Source: a bacterium
Lineage (GTDB): Bacteria > Bacillota > Clostridia > Oscillospirales > Oscillospiraceae
Length of the DNA: 39,194 nt
Direction: 5' to 3'
Assembly: GCA_004562395.1 (NCBI GenBank)
Contig: SFQY01000014.1
Coordinates: forward strand, 1 to 39,194
The notes below the pieces were generated by a model, which did no database searches, was not told where the DNA came from, and saw nothing but the letters and a program-made list of their open reading frames with translations. Shown in pieces: positions 1-6,880 of the stretch. Numbering within the stretch: position 1 is the first letter of the stretch; every line of letters starts with the position of its first letter. A program made the translations under genes and the position numbers.

Positions 1-140
1 CCCACACCGTGGGTGAAACCGCTGATGTCCTTGATTTCCTTGGCCTGAACCCACTTGCCCTCTTCGGGAATGGGAGCGGGGCCGTGATAGGCGCCCTTGG
101 CCACGGAGCACATGTTCTGTACTTCTGCACTATAAATCAT
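1..140 (-). CDS. GGGtGRT-type protein, N-terminal part (gene runs off the window)
   Basis: Only the first 46 codons are present; the rest lies left of base 1. The protein begins MIYSAEVQNMCSVAKGAYHG and continues with PAPIPEEGKW and a DISGFTHGVG segment. From memory this matches the start of a conserved clostridial family annotated as GGGtGRT protein, thought to be related to NifU-like iron-sulfur scaffold proteins; the name is recalled and not searched. The ATG at 138-140 is supported by an AAGGA ribosome site about 9 nt upstream and by a consensus promoter at 218-246 on the same strand. The family function is not settled, so none is assigned beyond the name. Confidence 0.6.
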   Translation of the reverse strand, partial: MIYSAEVQNMCSVAKGAYHGPAPIPEEGKWVQAKEIKDISGFTHGV

Positions 141-217
141 GGCAATTTTCCTTTCTTTCAAAAGACGTTTTTTCGCCTTTGGATTTACACAGTGGAAAAC
201 CGGGATTTTCCGCATAT

Positions 218-246
218 ATTATACATTCGGGAAAGGCAATTGTCAA
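218..246 (-). promoter_or_regulatory. Sigma-A promoter of the GGGtGRT gene
   Basis: On the minus strand there is a perfect -35 TTGACA (plus 241-246), a 17-nt spacer and a perfect -10 TATAAT (plus 218-223). The next gene downstream is the one starting at 140, giving a leader of roughly 70 nt. All features are read directly from the sequence. Confidence 0.8.
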
Positions 247-399
247 TTCCCGGATGACGGAAATTCGATATGAAATTATCAGATTCCCCGGACTGCCGTT
301 TTTGCGTCCCGGGTCCTCCGTCCGGAGGCTGTGGGGATCTGCCGCGGAAAGAAAAGGTAAGTTCCCCGCCTGCCCATAAGGGCCTGCCAAAACAGAAGA

Positions 400-439
400 C
401 TCCCGGTATCACTTGAGAAAGTGATACCGGGAGTTTTTT
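400..439 (+). terminator. Strong intrinsic terminator with no visible gene before it
   Basis: A perfect 13-bp stem (400-412 with 421-433) closes an 8-nt loop and is followed by six T residues on the plus strand. No plus-strand coding sequence precedes it in 140-400. It could end an unrecognised small RNA, end transcription entering from elsewhere, or act weakly on the minus strand after rpe. The region before it contains a small palindrome (CCTCCG-TC-CGGAGG) but no promoter I would trust. Confidence 0.7.
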
Positions 440-520
440 AGAAACGTCATATTCTTATCTGTGCATGTCGGTTTTACTCGGCTGCTCGATAAATGGGTGT
501 TTGTAAGGATTCCGCAACGC

Positions 521-730
521 AAGACCTTCCCCCTCGGGGGAAGGTGCTTAAGTAGCGCACACTGGGGCGGATGAGGGGCTGACGTGCCGAGAATTTTCGC
601 TGTACCGAATCAGGAGTACAACGTCGAACCTTTCTCCTATTTCGCTCCCGCTGAGGAAAACGCCACGTTTTCCCCTCATCCGTCACGGCTTCGCCGTGCC
701 ACCTTCCCCCCGAGGGGAAGGTTTTGGCTC
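521..730. repeat. Palindromic intergenic repeat with CCTTCCCCC hairpin arms
   Basis: Each end carries its own hairpin (524-545 and 701-722, ACCTTCCCC paired with GGGGAAGGT). The inner parts also pair with each other (GGATGAGGGG near 570 with CCCCTCATCC near 673). This gives a non-coding inverted element of about 210 bp. It resembles short hairpin-rich repeats dispersed in clostridial gut genomes, but does not carry the TAAATGATCGTTTA ends seen on other elements here. It fills the gap between the terminator at 439 and the rpe stop at 803; nothing else is seen there. Confidence 0.65.
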
Positions 731-802
731 CGCCATCCCGTCAAATTCCAATTTATCCCTTCACAGAGCGGTGCCAATCGGTGCGCTTCATATCCCTGAC
801 AA

Positions 803-1462
803 TCATGGGGTTTTCCCCTGAACGCATTTTACGAATGCGGCCCGGTCGGCGGCTTTGAAGTAGGCGGAGCCTGCCACCAGGACCTCCGCGCCGCTTTCCC
901 TGCACAGAGCGCAGGTGGCGGCATCCACGCCGCCGTCCACCTCAATGAGGCAGCCGGGATTGACCGCATCCAGCATCCGGCGAAGGGCGCTGACCTTGGG
1001 CATCATATCCGCCATGAACTTCTGGCCGCCGAAGCCCGGCTCCACGGTCATCACCAGAACCATATCACACAGGCTCAGATAGGGGATGGCAGCCTCGGCG
1101 GGGGTGCCGGGCTTCAGGGAAATCGCCGCCTTGCAGCCCAGCTGCCGGATCTTTTCCAGGCAGGCCAGATTGTTGGCGGGCTGGTCCGCCTCGATGTGGA
1201 TGGTCAGCCAGTCGGCTCCGGCCTTGATGAAGGCTTCAACATACCGGATGGGCCGGTCGATCATCAGGTGAACATCCAGCGGCAGCCGGGTCACCGGCCG
1301 GATGGCCTGTACCACGGGAATGCCGATGGAGATGTTGGGCACGAACAGTCCGTCCATCACGTCCACATGGACCCAGTCGGCGCCGTTTTTTTCAATATCG
1401 TGAATGTCCCGTTCCAGATTGGCAAAGTCTGCGGATAAAATTGAGGGCGAAATTCTGGCCAT
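803..1462 (-). CDS. rpe: Ribulose-phosphate 3-epimerase
   Basis: Interconverts D-ribulose 5-phosphate and D-xylulose 5-phosphate in the cytosolic non-oxidative pentose phosphate pathway. The 219-residue length is normal for the family. Family motifs are present: SPSILSADF near the N terminus, HVDVMDGLFVPN with metal ligands at about His32 and Asp34, DVHLMI near 63, MTVEPGFGGQKF near 140, and EVDGGV near 174 with the catalytic aspartate. The ATG has an AGGAG site upstream on the minus strand. Its likely promoter is at 1809-1837, so a palindromic element (1523-1753) lies in the leader. In many Firmicutes rpe sits next to rsgA and the prpC/prkC genes; that context is not visible here, and the downstream side holds only repeats. 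Confidence 0.95.
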   Translation of the reverse strand: MARISPSILSADFANLERDIHDIEKNGADWVHVDVMDGLFVPNISIGIPVVQAIRPVTRLPLDVHLMIDRPIRYVEAFIKAGADWLTIHIEADQPANNLACLEKIRQLGCKAAISLKPGTPAEAAIPYLSLCDMVLVMTVEPGFGGQKFMADMMPKVSALRRMLDAVNPGCLIEVDGGVDAATCALCRESGAEVLVAGSAYFKAADRAAFVKCVQGKTP

Positions 1463-1522
1463 ACGATTGTCTCCTAATAAAATGAAATTAAAAACGCTTA
1501 TCGTGCTGACTCAGCGGAATTG

Positions 1523-1753
1523 TAAATGATCGTTTATCGTAGCATGTGCGATGGTTCCACCTGTGCGGGACACGCACCAAAGGCTTCTCCTTGAGGAGAA
1601 GCTGTCGCGCGAAGCGAGACTGATGTGGTGTTACGGCAGTACGTTTTCGCCGAAGTGTTTCGATAATCGTAACTGTGTACCGCACACCACATCCGAGGAG
1701 AAGGCTTTGGCGCCGTAAGCGCCAGTGGAACCAACGAAGATAAACGATCCTTT
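1523..1753. mobile_element. MITE-like palindromic element with TAAATGATCGTTTA ends (copy 1)
   Basis: The left end is TAAATGATCGTTTA (1523-1536) and the right end TAAACGATCCTTT (1741-1753), its inverted copy with one change. Inside are hairpin arms such as CTTCTCCTTGAGGAGAAG near 1583 followed by CTGTCGCGCGAAGCGAG, and a second arm near 1690 (CACCACATCCGAGGAGAAGG). No transposase is encoded. It lies between rpe and the promoter predicted for rpe. The internal arms are related to, but clearly diverged from, those of the elements at 7613 and 28383. Confidence 0.75.
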
Positions 1754-1808
1754 CGCTGCGTTGAGTCGATAAGCACAAAATTAAAAAAGAATGGAATTTT
1801 TCCTCCAT

Positions 1809-1837
1809 AAAATACCATACACCGGAGGAAAATGCAA
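1809..1837 (-). promoter_or_regulatory. Probable rpe promoter
   Basis: On the minus strand: -35 TTGCAT (plus 1832-1837), 17-nt spacer, -10 TATTTT (plus 1809-1814). It points at rpe, whose start codon is about 340 nt away beyond the palindromic element, so the transcript would begin with that element folded in its leader. Hexamer match is moderate. Confidence 0.45.
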
Positions 1838-1881
1838 CCTTGGAAATCAATTCCAGTATCATTTCTTCTCCGCTGTCCATA

Positions 1882-2044
1882 CTAGGGCATATCTGAAAGC
1901 TGCCAAAGCACCCAAACAGCGGCGCTTTTCCCCTGCGCGGCACCGTTTTCCTTGCAATACACCGGGTATTCCCGGGGAAAACGGCCCGCACAGGGAAAAA
2001 TCCCCCGCTGCCCGGTAGGTTGCCGGTTTTCAGATACGCCCTGG
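1882..2044 (+). ncRNA. Long bulged hairpin, candidate 6S RNA or structured leader
   Basis: About 163 nt fold into one long arm. The closing stem pairs 1882-1902 with 2024-2044 (GGGC with GCCC, TATCTGAAA with TTTCAGATA). A central bubble follows, about 14 nt at 1903-1916 opposite 12 nt at 2011-2022. The apical arm then pairs CAGCGG 1917-1922 with 2005-2010, TTTTCCC-TG 1926-1935 with 1991-2000, GCGG 1937-1940 with 1986-1989, CCGTTTTCC 1943-1951 with 1976-1984, and AATAC 1956-1960 with GTATT 1966-1970. This is the general layout and size of bacterial 6S RNA, which binds RNA polymerase. Three wobble pairs (U1883-G2043, G1899-U2027, U1901-G2025) favour the plus strand. I find no convincing promoter or T-run, and the hairpin ends 17 nt before the DUF1540 ribosome site, so a 5' leader is the main alternative. 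Confidence 0.45.
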
Positions 2045-2076
2045 CTTCAAATCCAAAATCAAAGGAGGAAAACGCA

Positions 2077-2241
2077 ATGAGCTGTCATGCCAACAAATGC
2101 ATCGAATGCACTGTCCAGCAGTGCGCCTACCACTGCGAGAACGAGAACTACTGTTCCCTGGACCGCATCCTGGTGGGTACCCACGAGATCAACCCCACCG
2201 TGGATCAGTGTACCGACTGCAAGTCCTTCCGCAAAAAGTAA
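2077..2241 (+). CDS. DUF1540 cysteine-rich small protein
   Basis: A 54-residue protein with regularly spaced cysteines (MSCHANKCIECTVQQCAYHC, then ENYC and a C-terminal DQCTDCKSF). This is the pattern of DUF1540 proteins, small clostridial proteins presumed to bind a metal; their role is unknown. The ATG at 2077 is chosen because AAAGGAGG lies at 2061-2068; an upstream in-frame ATG at 2020 has no ribosome site and falls inside the 6S-like hairpin. The gene ends at a strong terminator (2285-2311) and appears monocistronic. Whether the hairpin at 1882-2044 is its leader is an open point. Confidence 0.85.
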   Translation: MSCHANKCIECTVQQCAYHCENENYCSLDRILVGTHEINPTVDQCTDCKSFRKK

Positions 2242-2284
2242 ATCATCTGCGGCGGCAGACCCCGGCGGGACCCTTCTGAGCCCC

Positions 2285-2311
2285 GCGGCGGCGTTTGCCG
2301 TCGCTTTTTTT
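2285..2311 (+). terminator. Terminator after the DUF1540 gene
   Basis: An 8-bp GC-rich stem (2285-2292 with 2297-2304, one G-U pair) with loop GTTT is followed by seven T residues. Confidence 0.85.
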
Positions 2312-2313
2312 CC

Positions 2314-2342
2314 TTGACGGGCCGGGGATAATCCGGTATGAT
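2314..2342 (+). promoter_or_regulatory. Sigma-A promoter of the HtrA gene
   Basis: -35 TTGACG (2314-2319), 17-nt spacer, -10 TATGAT (2337-2342). It starts immediately after the preceding terminator and leaves a leader of about 100 nt before the ATG at 2448. Confidence 0.75.
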
Positions 2343-2447
2343 AACAAAAAATACCCAGGGAATTAAAATTTCGTTTCCCGTCAATACATAATTTCTTCAC
2401 AAGTAAAAAATATGATGGATCCAGAAAAAATAAGGGAGGCAGTCAAT

Positions 2448-3944
2448 ATGGACACCTTTGAAGAAAATAACGATTTTTCCAGCAGCGAAACAGAGGAGCC
2501 CCGGGTGGAGCCCCGGGTGGAGCCCTCCGCTTCCGAACCCCGTGATATCCCTTCCGAGTCGCCTTATTCCGGCGCGGGAGTCGGCAGAAAGGAATCTCCC
2601 TATGCCAATTCCCCCTATGTGACCGGGCATCAGGAGCAGCAGTATCACTATGAGCCCCAGACCCAGCCGCCGCAGAAGCCGCCCAAGGTCCGCAAATCCC
2701 ACAAGTCCCTCTGGAAGACCCTGACGGCGCTTGTCCTGGTGGCGGCGATGGTGGCCGGCGGCTGCCTGATCACCGCGGCCAGCGTCAACAGCCGGTGGGA
2801 GAAGCGCGCCGGGGAAGCCGTGGCGGAGCTGAATGAAAAGATCGCGGATCTGCAGGATCAGATCGACGGCGCCGCTTCGGAAAAGGGCTACGCGGCCCTG
2901 CCCGCTGACGGCAGCGCCATGACCCCCAGCCAGCTCTACAGCGAGAATGTGGATAGCGTGGTGGCCATCACCAGCTTCGTGCAGACCACCAATTTCTATG
3001 GCACCTCCTCCGGCACCTCCTCCGGCTCTGGCTTTATCCTGACGGAGGACGGCTATGTGGTCACCAATTACCATGTGGTGGAGGGCGGCACGGATATCCG
3101 CGTGGTGCTGCACAACGGAGATGAGTATCCCGCCGAGATCGTCGGCTTTGACGCCACCAACGACCTGGCGGTGCTGAAGGTGGACGCTTCCGGATTGAGC
3201 GCCGCCGCCATCGGCAGCAGCTCGGAGCTGAACATCGGCGACATGGTGGTTGCCATCGGCAATCCCCTGGGCACCCTGGCCTCCACCCAGACCGTCGGTT
3301 ACGTAAGCGGCATCAACCGGGAGGTCACCACGGACAATACCATCATCAGCATGATCCAGACCGATGCCGCCATCAACCCGGGCAACTCCGGAGGCCCCCT
3401 GTTTAATACGAAGGGCGAGGTCATCGGCATCACCACCGCCAAGTATTCCGGAACCACCAACTCCGGCGCCTCCATCGAGGGCATCGGCTTCGCCATCCCC
3501 ATTGACGATGTGATCGGTATGGTCTCCGACCTCATCGACTATGGCTATGTGACCGGCGCTTACCTGGGCGTCACCGTGAAGAACACCGACGCGGAGTCCG
3601 CCTCCATGTTCGGCCTGCCCACCGGCGCCTATGTGGTCAGCGTGGAAAAGGGCGGCAGCGCCGACCGGGCCGGTATCCATGTGAAGGATATCATCATTGA
3701 TCTGGGCGGCACCAAGGTCAGCAACATCACCGACCTGACCCGGGCCCTGCGCAATTACAAGGCCGGGGACAGCACCACCATCACCGTGGTCCGCAGCGGC
3801 AGCCAGGTGACCCTGGACATTACGCTGGATGAAAAGCCCCATGACAATGATACCGTCACGATTCCGGAGAACGACTCCGAAATGCCCAGCGAAGGGGATT
3901 ACGACGAATGGTATGATTATTTCCGCCGGTACTTCGGAAACTGA
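2448..3944 (+). CDS. HtrA/DegP-family membrane-anchored serine protease with PDZ domain
   Basis: A surface quality-control protease expected to degrade or refold damaged exported proteins. The 498 residues comprise a proline- and glutamate-rich cytoplasmic tail (1-85), one transmembrane segment (about 89-112), a short helical linker, a trypsin-like domain with catalytic triad His209 (TNYHVVEGG), Asp239 (TNDLAVLKV) and Ser314 (NPGNSGGPLF), one PDZ domain (about 368-462) and an acidic aromatic tail ending DYDEWYDYFRRYFGN. The ATG at 2448 is preferred over 2412 because GGGAGG is at 2434-2439. The tail contains a tandem EPRV duplication encoded by a short direct repeat. It has its own promoter and stands alone. 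DegP/HtrA family membership is clear; the exact paralogue name is not assigned. Confidence 0.93.
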   Translation: MDTFEENNDFSSSETEEPRVEPRVEPSASEPRDIPSESPYSGAGVGRKESPYANSPYVTGHQEQQYHYEPQTQPPQKPPKVRKSHKSLWKTLTALVLVAAMVAGGCLITAASVNSRWEKRAGEAVAELNEKIADLQDQIDGAASEKGYAALPADGSAMTPSQLYSENVDSVVAITSFVQTTNFYGTSSGTSSGSGFILTEDGYVVTNYHVVEGGTDIRVVLHNGDEYPAEIVGFDATNDLAVLKVDASGLSAAAIGSSSELNIGDMVVAIGNPLGTLASTQTVGYVSGINREVTTDNTIISMIQTDAAINPGNSGGPLFNTKGEVIGITTAKYSGTTNSGASIEGIGFAIPIDDVIGMVSDLIDYGYVTGAYLGVTVKNTDAESASMFGLPTGAYVVSVEKGGSADRAGIHVKDIIIDLGGTKVSNITDLTRALRNYKAGDSTTITVVRSGSQVTLDITLDEKPHDNDTVTIPENDSEMPSEGDYDEWYDYFRRYFGN

Positions 3945-4031
3945 AGCGCGCATCCCGAAAGACCCTCATTTCCGGCCCCGGGCATTCCAAAAGCGGCAGT
4001 TCGGCGCCGCTGACAGAAGATTTTCAAAAGC

Positions 4032-4066
4032 GATGGGACGTGCCGGGGCTGCCGGCACGCCCCATC
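4032..4066 (+). terminator. Terminator-like hairpin after the HtrA gene
   Basis: GATGGG-CGTGCCGG pairs with CCGGCACG-CCCCATC (4032-4066, one bulged base), giving a very stable stem, but the T tract after it is short (CTTGTC). It lies directly before the 0A boxes. It may terminate htrA inefficiently. Confidence 0.45.
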
Positions 4067-4067
4067 T

Positions 4068-4084
4068 TGTCGAAATTTGACGAA
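4068..4084 (+). promoter_or_regulatory. Tandem Spo0A-binding sites (0A boxes)
   Basis: TGTCGAA (4068-4074) and TGACGAA (4078-4084) both fit the 0A-box consensus TGNCGAA. They are in the same orientation with a 3-bp linker, so 10 bp from start to start, one helical turn. As I recall, the Bacillus subtilis abrB operator bound by a Spo0A dimer has this same pair and spacing. They lie about 105-120 bp before a Spo0A-family gene. An AT-rich stretch in between (TTGAAA 4105-4110, TATAAT 4141-4146, TACAAT 4153-4158) holds possible promoter hexamers, but none with ideal spacing. Confidence 0.6.
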
Positions 4085-4188
4085 ATTCCCTTCCCCGGAA
4101 AGAATTGAAAAAGAGATTCTCCTATGATAATCTATATTTGTATAATATACGGTACAATGCGGAAATTTTTCATTGGGGGAGGGAGAAC

Positions 4189-4932
4189 ATGGACACTCCG
4201 GAACTGCTGATCGCAGACAGCAACGAAGATTTCTGCCTGGCACTGGCCCAGGCGCTGGGAGAACGTTACCGTGTACGCTGCTGCGGGACCGGAAAAGATG
4301 CCCTGGATATCCTGCGAAGGGAACGCTGCGATGTTCTGGTACTGGACCTGATGCTGCCGGAAATGGACGGGATCACGCTGCTTCAGACCATTGTGGAGGA
4401 AGGAATCTGCCCCATGACGCTGGTGGTGACCCGCTTCATCAACGAGTATGTCCTCGAAACGGTGAGCCAGCTGGGCGTTGGCTATCTCATGCGCAAACCC
4501 TGCGAGGCCGCGGCAGCGGCGGCAAGAATCCTTGAGCTGCGCAGCTGCATTCATTTACCCGCACCCATGCATGATCCCCGGGTCTTTGTCAGTGGTCTGC
4601 TCCATTCCCTGGGCGTGGCCACCAGACACGATGGCTATACCTATTTGCGGGAGGCCATCCTGCTGATCTCCGGCGATCCCTACCAGACCGCCACCAAGGA
4701 GCTGTATCCCAAGGTGGCGGCCATGTTCGGCTGCAGGGGCGAACAGGTGGAGCGCTCCATCCGCAACGCGCTGATCATCGCCTGGAAGAACCGGGATGAG
4801 CGGGTATGGCAGCAGTTTTTCCCTACGGGGAACGGGCGGCCCACCAATATGGAGTTCATTACCTGCCTGGCGGAAAGCCTGTACCTGAACCGGGAAACCG
4901 GGACCGTTTGCCAATTGATCTACAGGCTTTGA
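4189..4932 (+). CDS. Spo0A-family response regulator
   Basis: A 247-residue transcription factor. The N-terminal receiver (1-115) has phospho-acceptor Asp53 (VLVLDLMLPEMDG), Thr81 and Lys103; the usual acidic pair is reduced to Asp10 (LLIADSNEDF). The C-terminal domain (about 135-247) resembles the Spo0A effector domain: GVATRHDGYTYLREAI, LYPKVAAMFG, VERSIRNALIIAW, RPTNMEFI. It is somewhat shorter than typical Spo0A (260-270) and has a diverged receiver. It also lacks the usual clostridial neighbour spoIVB, so it may be a paralogue or a diverged sole copy. The ATG at 4189 has a GGGGGAGGGAG site; an earlier TTG at 4105 lies in the promoter region. Two 0A boxes upstream suggest autoregulation. 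Confidence 0.85.
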   Translation: MDTPELLIADSNEDFCLALAQALGERYRVRCCGTGKDALDILRRERCDVLVLDLMLPEMDGITLLQTIVEEGICPMTLVVTRFINEYVLETVSQLGVGYLMRKPCEAAAAAARILELRSCIHLPAPMHDPRVFVSGLLHSLGVATRHDGYTYLREAILLISGDPYQTATKELYPKVAAMFGCRGEQVERSIRNALIIAWKNRDERVWQQFFPTGNGRPTNMEFITCLAESLYLNRETGTVCQLIYRL

Positions 4933-5073
4933 GCCGTTTTTCCTGCGCGGCTGCGGAAGGGGGCGGGGAAGAATAGTCCGGGGCGGAAGACATATCCTAT
5001 ATCCATAGGGCCGGTGGATTCTGACCGGCCGGGGCGGGACTGCCCCAATACCCTCATTTCAGGAGGTATCCCG

Positions 5074-6102
5074 ATGAAGCAAAAAAGAAGATCCTCTCCC
5101 GCCCGGGCGGCGATGAAGCTGCTGTGTACGGTGCTGGGGGTTATCCTGGTGATCATGGCCGGCGCCACGGCGTATTTTCAATACCTGATGGGACGGATCA
5201 ACTACGTCAGTCCGGAGGATACCTCCCTTTTTTCCCTGTCTGAGTGGAAGGAATATCTGGGCCTGGAGAAGGGGACCGGTGATTCGTCCGTCAATGCCGG
5301 GGATGTGGATTTCAGCGGTGAGCCCACCCAGATCGGGGGACGGGGCAGCCATCTTGTGAATATCCTGCTGATCGGTCAGGACCGCAGGGAAGGGGAGGGA
5401 CGGACCCGCTCCGACTCCATGATCCTTTGCACCTTCAATAAGAAAACCAGGCAGCTGACCATGACCTCCTTCCTGCGGGACCTGTATGTCCAGATCCCCG
5501 GCTACTCCAGCAACCGTCTCAACGCCGCTTACGCCGCCGGGGGAATGCCCCTTCTGGATGCCACGCTGGAAAAGAACTTTGGCGTCCACGTGGACGGCAA
5601 CGTGGAGGTGGACTTTAACCAGTTCGCCGGGATCGTGGACCTGCTGGGAGGCGTGGAGATGGAGCTTCGGCAGGACGAGGCGGAGTTTATCAATGAGGAG
5701 ACCGGAAGCGAGCTGTCCGAAGGTCTGTGGACCCTCCGGGGGGACCAGGCCCTGGCCTATGCCCGGATCCGGAAGCTGGACGCCGACGGCGATTTCAGCC
5801 GGACCGCGCGGCAGCGCAAGCTGATGAGCGCCCTGCTGGACGCCTATAAGGGAGCCAAGCTGACCACCATGCTGTCCCTGGTCAACCAGGTCCTGCCCAT
5901 GATCACCACGGATATGAACGGCGCCAGGATCCTGGGATACGCCCTGGAGCTGTTTCCCATGCTCTCCGGCGTGGAAATCGTCAGCCAGCGGGTCCCGGCG
6001 GACGGCATGTACACCGATCAGACCATCGACGGAATGGCCGTTCTGGTGGCGGATATGGAGGCAACCCGGCAATTCCTGACGCAAACCCTGGCCGGAGACT
6101 GA
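5074..6102 (+). CDS. LytR-CpsA-Psr (LCP) family cell-wall ligase
   Basis: LCP proteins transfer lipid-linked glycopolymers such as wall teichoic acid or capsule to peptidoglycan at the outer membrane face. The 342 residues have a cytoplasmic basic start, one transmembrane segment (about 14-34) and an extracellular LCP domain. Family motifs include RTRSDSMIL, SFLRDLYVQIPG, LNAAYAAGG, YARIRK and DFSRTARQRK, which contain the arginines and acidic residues that bind lipid pyrophosphate and metal. The ATG at 5074 has AGGAGG at 5061-5066. The gene follows the Spo0A-like gene by 141 bp with no clear terminator between. It is a reasonable candidate for anchoring the polysaccharide made by the locus from 15.8 kb; that link is inference. 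Confidence 0.9.
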   Translation: MKQKRRSSPARAAMKLLCTVLGVILVIMAGATAYFQYLMGRINYVSPEDTSLFSLSEWKEYLGLEKGTGDSSVNAGDVDFSGEPTQIGGRGSHLVNILLIGQDRREGEGRTRSDSMILCTFNKKTRQLTMTSFLRDLYVQIPGYSSNRLNAAYAAGGMPLLDATLEKNFGVHVDGNVEVDFNQFAGIVDLLGGVEMELRQDEAEFINEETGSELSEGLWTLRGDQALAYARIRKLDADGDFSRTARQRKLMSALLDAYKGAKLTTMLSLVNQVLPMITTDMNGARILGYALELFPMLSGVEIVSQRVPADGMYTDQTIDGMAVLVADMEATRQFLTQTLAGD

Positions 6103-6258
6103 TTTTCCGGAGCCTCTTGTTCCCGAGAGACAAAACCGCCTGAAAAAAGGAAATTTTTACCTAATTTTATTCCTGCAAATGTTTCAATAATTCCAATCGT
6201 AAACCTTTAATCAGAGATTTAATGCGAAATATTTTTTTAAAAATTCTTGCAGATGGAA

Positions 6259-6287
6259 TTGACAAAATCTGTAAGTTACGCTATAAT
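6259..6287 (+). promoter_or_regulatory. Consensus promoter of the BlaI-type gene, possible operator inside
   Basis: Perfect TTGACA (6259-6264), 17-nt spacer, perfect TATAAT (6282-6287). The spacer contains the palindrome GTAA-G-TTAC. Such a perfect promoter usually needs repression, and a palindrome between the hexamers is where a BlaI/MecI-type repressor could bind. Autorepression is inferred. Confidence 0.8.
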
Positions 6288-6322
6288 ATGTTTTACGTTG
6301 ATGTTCTTGAGGAGGTGTGCGG

Positions 6323-6691
6323 ATGGAACTAACCAAAAGCGAATTGGAAATCATGGATGTCCTTTGGGAATCTGAAAAGCCTTTGTCCCGCGCAGATTTG
6401 TTGGATCGGTCCGAGGAAAAAACCTGGAAAGACAGTTCGGTGCATATTCTTTTGAACGGTCTGCTCCAAAAAGGAGCCATTCAGGAAGCCGGGCTGGTGA
6501 AACGAAGCAAAACCTATGGAAGAGTGTTCTCCCCGACATTGACGAGGGAGGAATATTACGCATCGAATATCTTTGGCCATCGGCACAAGCCTGAGCTGGT
6601 GGGACTGATCGATGCCATCTTCCGGCAGGTGAATCCCAGCCAGACGGAATTGGATGAGATCTCCGCGCTGGTTGCCAAAAAAACCAATTGA
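6323..6691 (+). CDS. BlaI/MecI-type transcriptional repressor
   Basis: A 122-residue winged-helix repressor. The sequence opens MELTKSELEIMDVLWESEKP, with SRADLLDRS and KDSSVHILLNGLLQKGAI following, which is the DNA-binding helix region of the BlaI/MecI/CopY family, then a shorter dimerisation tail. Family members repress beta-lactamase, efflux or copper genes and are inactivated by proteolysis or metal. The start at ATG 6323 has GAGGAGGT 6 nt upstream; a GTG at 6317 would be too close. No BlaR1-type sensor protease or beta-lactamase gene is adjacent, so target and signal are unknown. It has its own promoter and terminator. Confidence 0.85.
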   Translation: MELTKSELEIMDVLWESEKPLSRADLLDRSEEKTWKDSSVHILLNGLLQKGAIQEAGLVKRSKTYGRVFSPTLTREEYYASNIFGHRHKPELVGLIDAIFRQVNPSQTELDEISALVAKKTN

Positions 6692-6700
6692 TTTTTCACG

Positions 6701-6727
6701 GAGCTGCCAAGGGCAGCTTCGTTTTTT
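6701..6727 (+). terminator. Terminator of the BlaI-type gene
   Basis: AGCTGCC (6702-6708) pairs with GGCAGCT (6712-6718), followed by six T residues (6722-6727). Confidence 0.85.
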
Positions 6728-6780
6728 GGCCTCATTTCGTCGAAAATGCAAAATCCATAATTGAATTATATACAAAACGG

Positions 6781-6810
6781 TTGACAAATACCGTATCCCC
6801 GGTGTATAGT
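6781..6810 (+). promoter_or_regulatory. Promoter of the GlmU-like gene
   Basis: TTGACA (6781-6786), 18-nt spacer, TATAGT (6805-6810). The leader then contains a GC-rich hairpin (GCGGCA with TGCCGC, about 6823-6843) before the AAAGGAGG ribosome site. Confidence 0.7.
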
Positions 6811-6880
6811 AATCAAGTTATCTGCGGCATGGAACCCCTGCCGCAAAAAATCCGAGTGTGTCCGCAAAAGGAGGAACCCT

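Noticed and set aside
2397..3953. A 518-codon open frame on the minus strand opposite the HtrA gene
   Set aside because: Low-complexity translation rich in Gly, Ala, His and Asp typical of antisense frames in GC-rich genes; the plus strand carries an intact catalytic triad.
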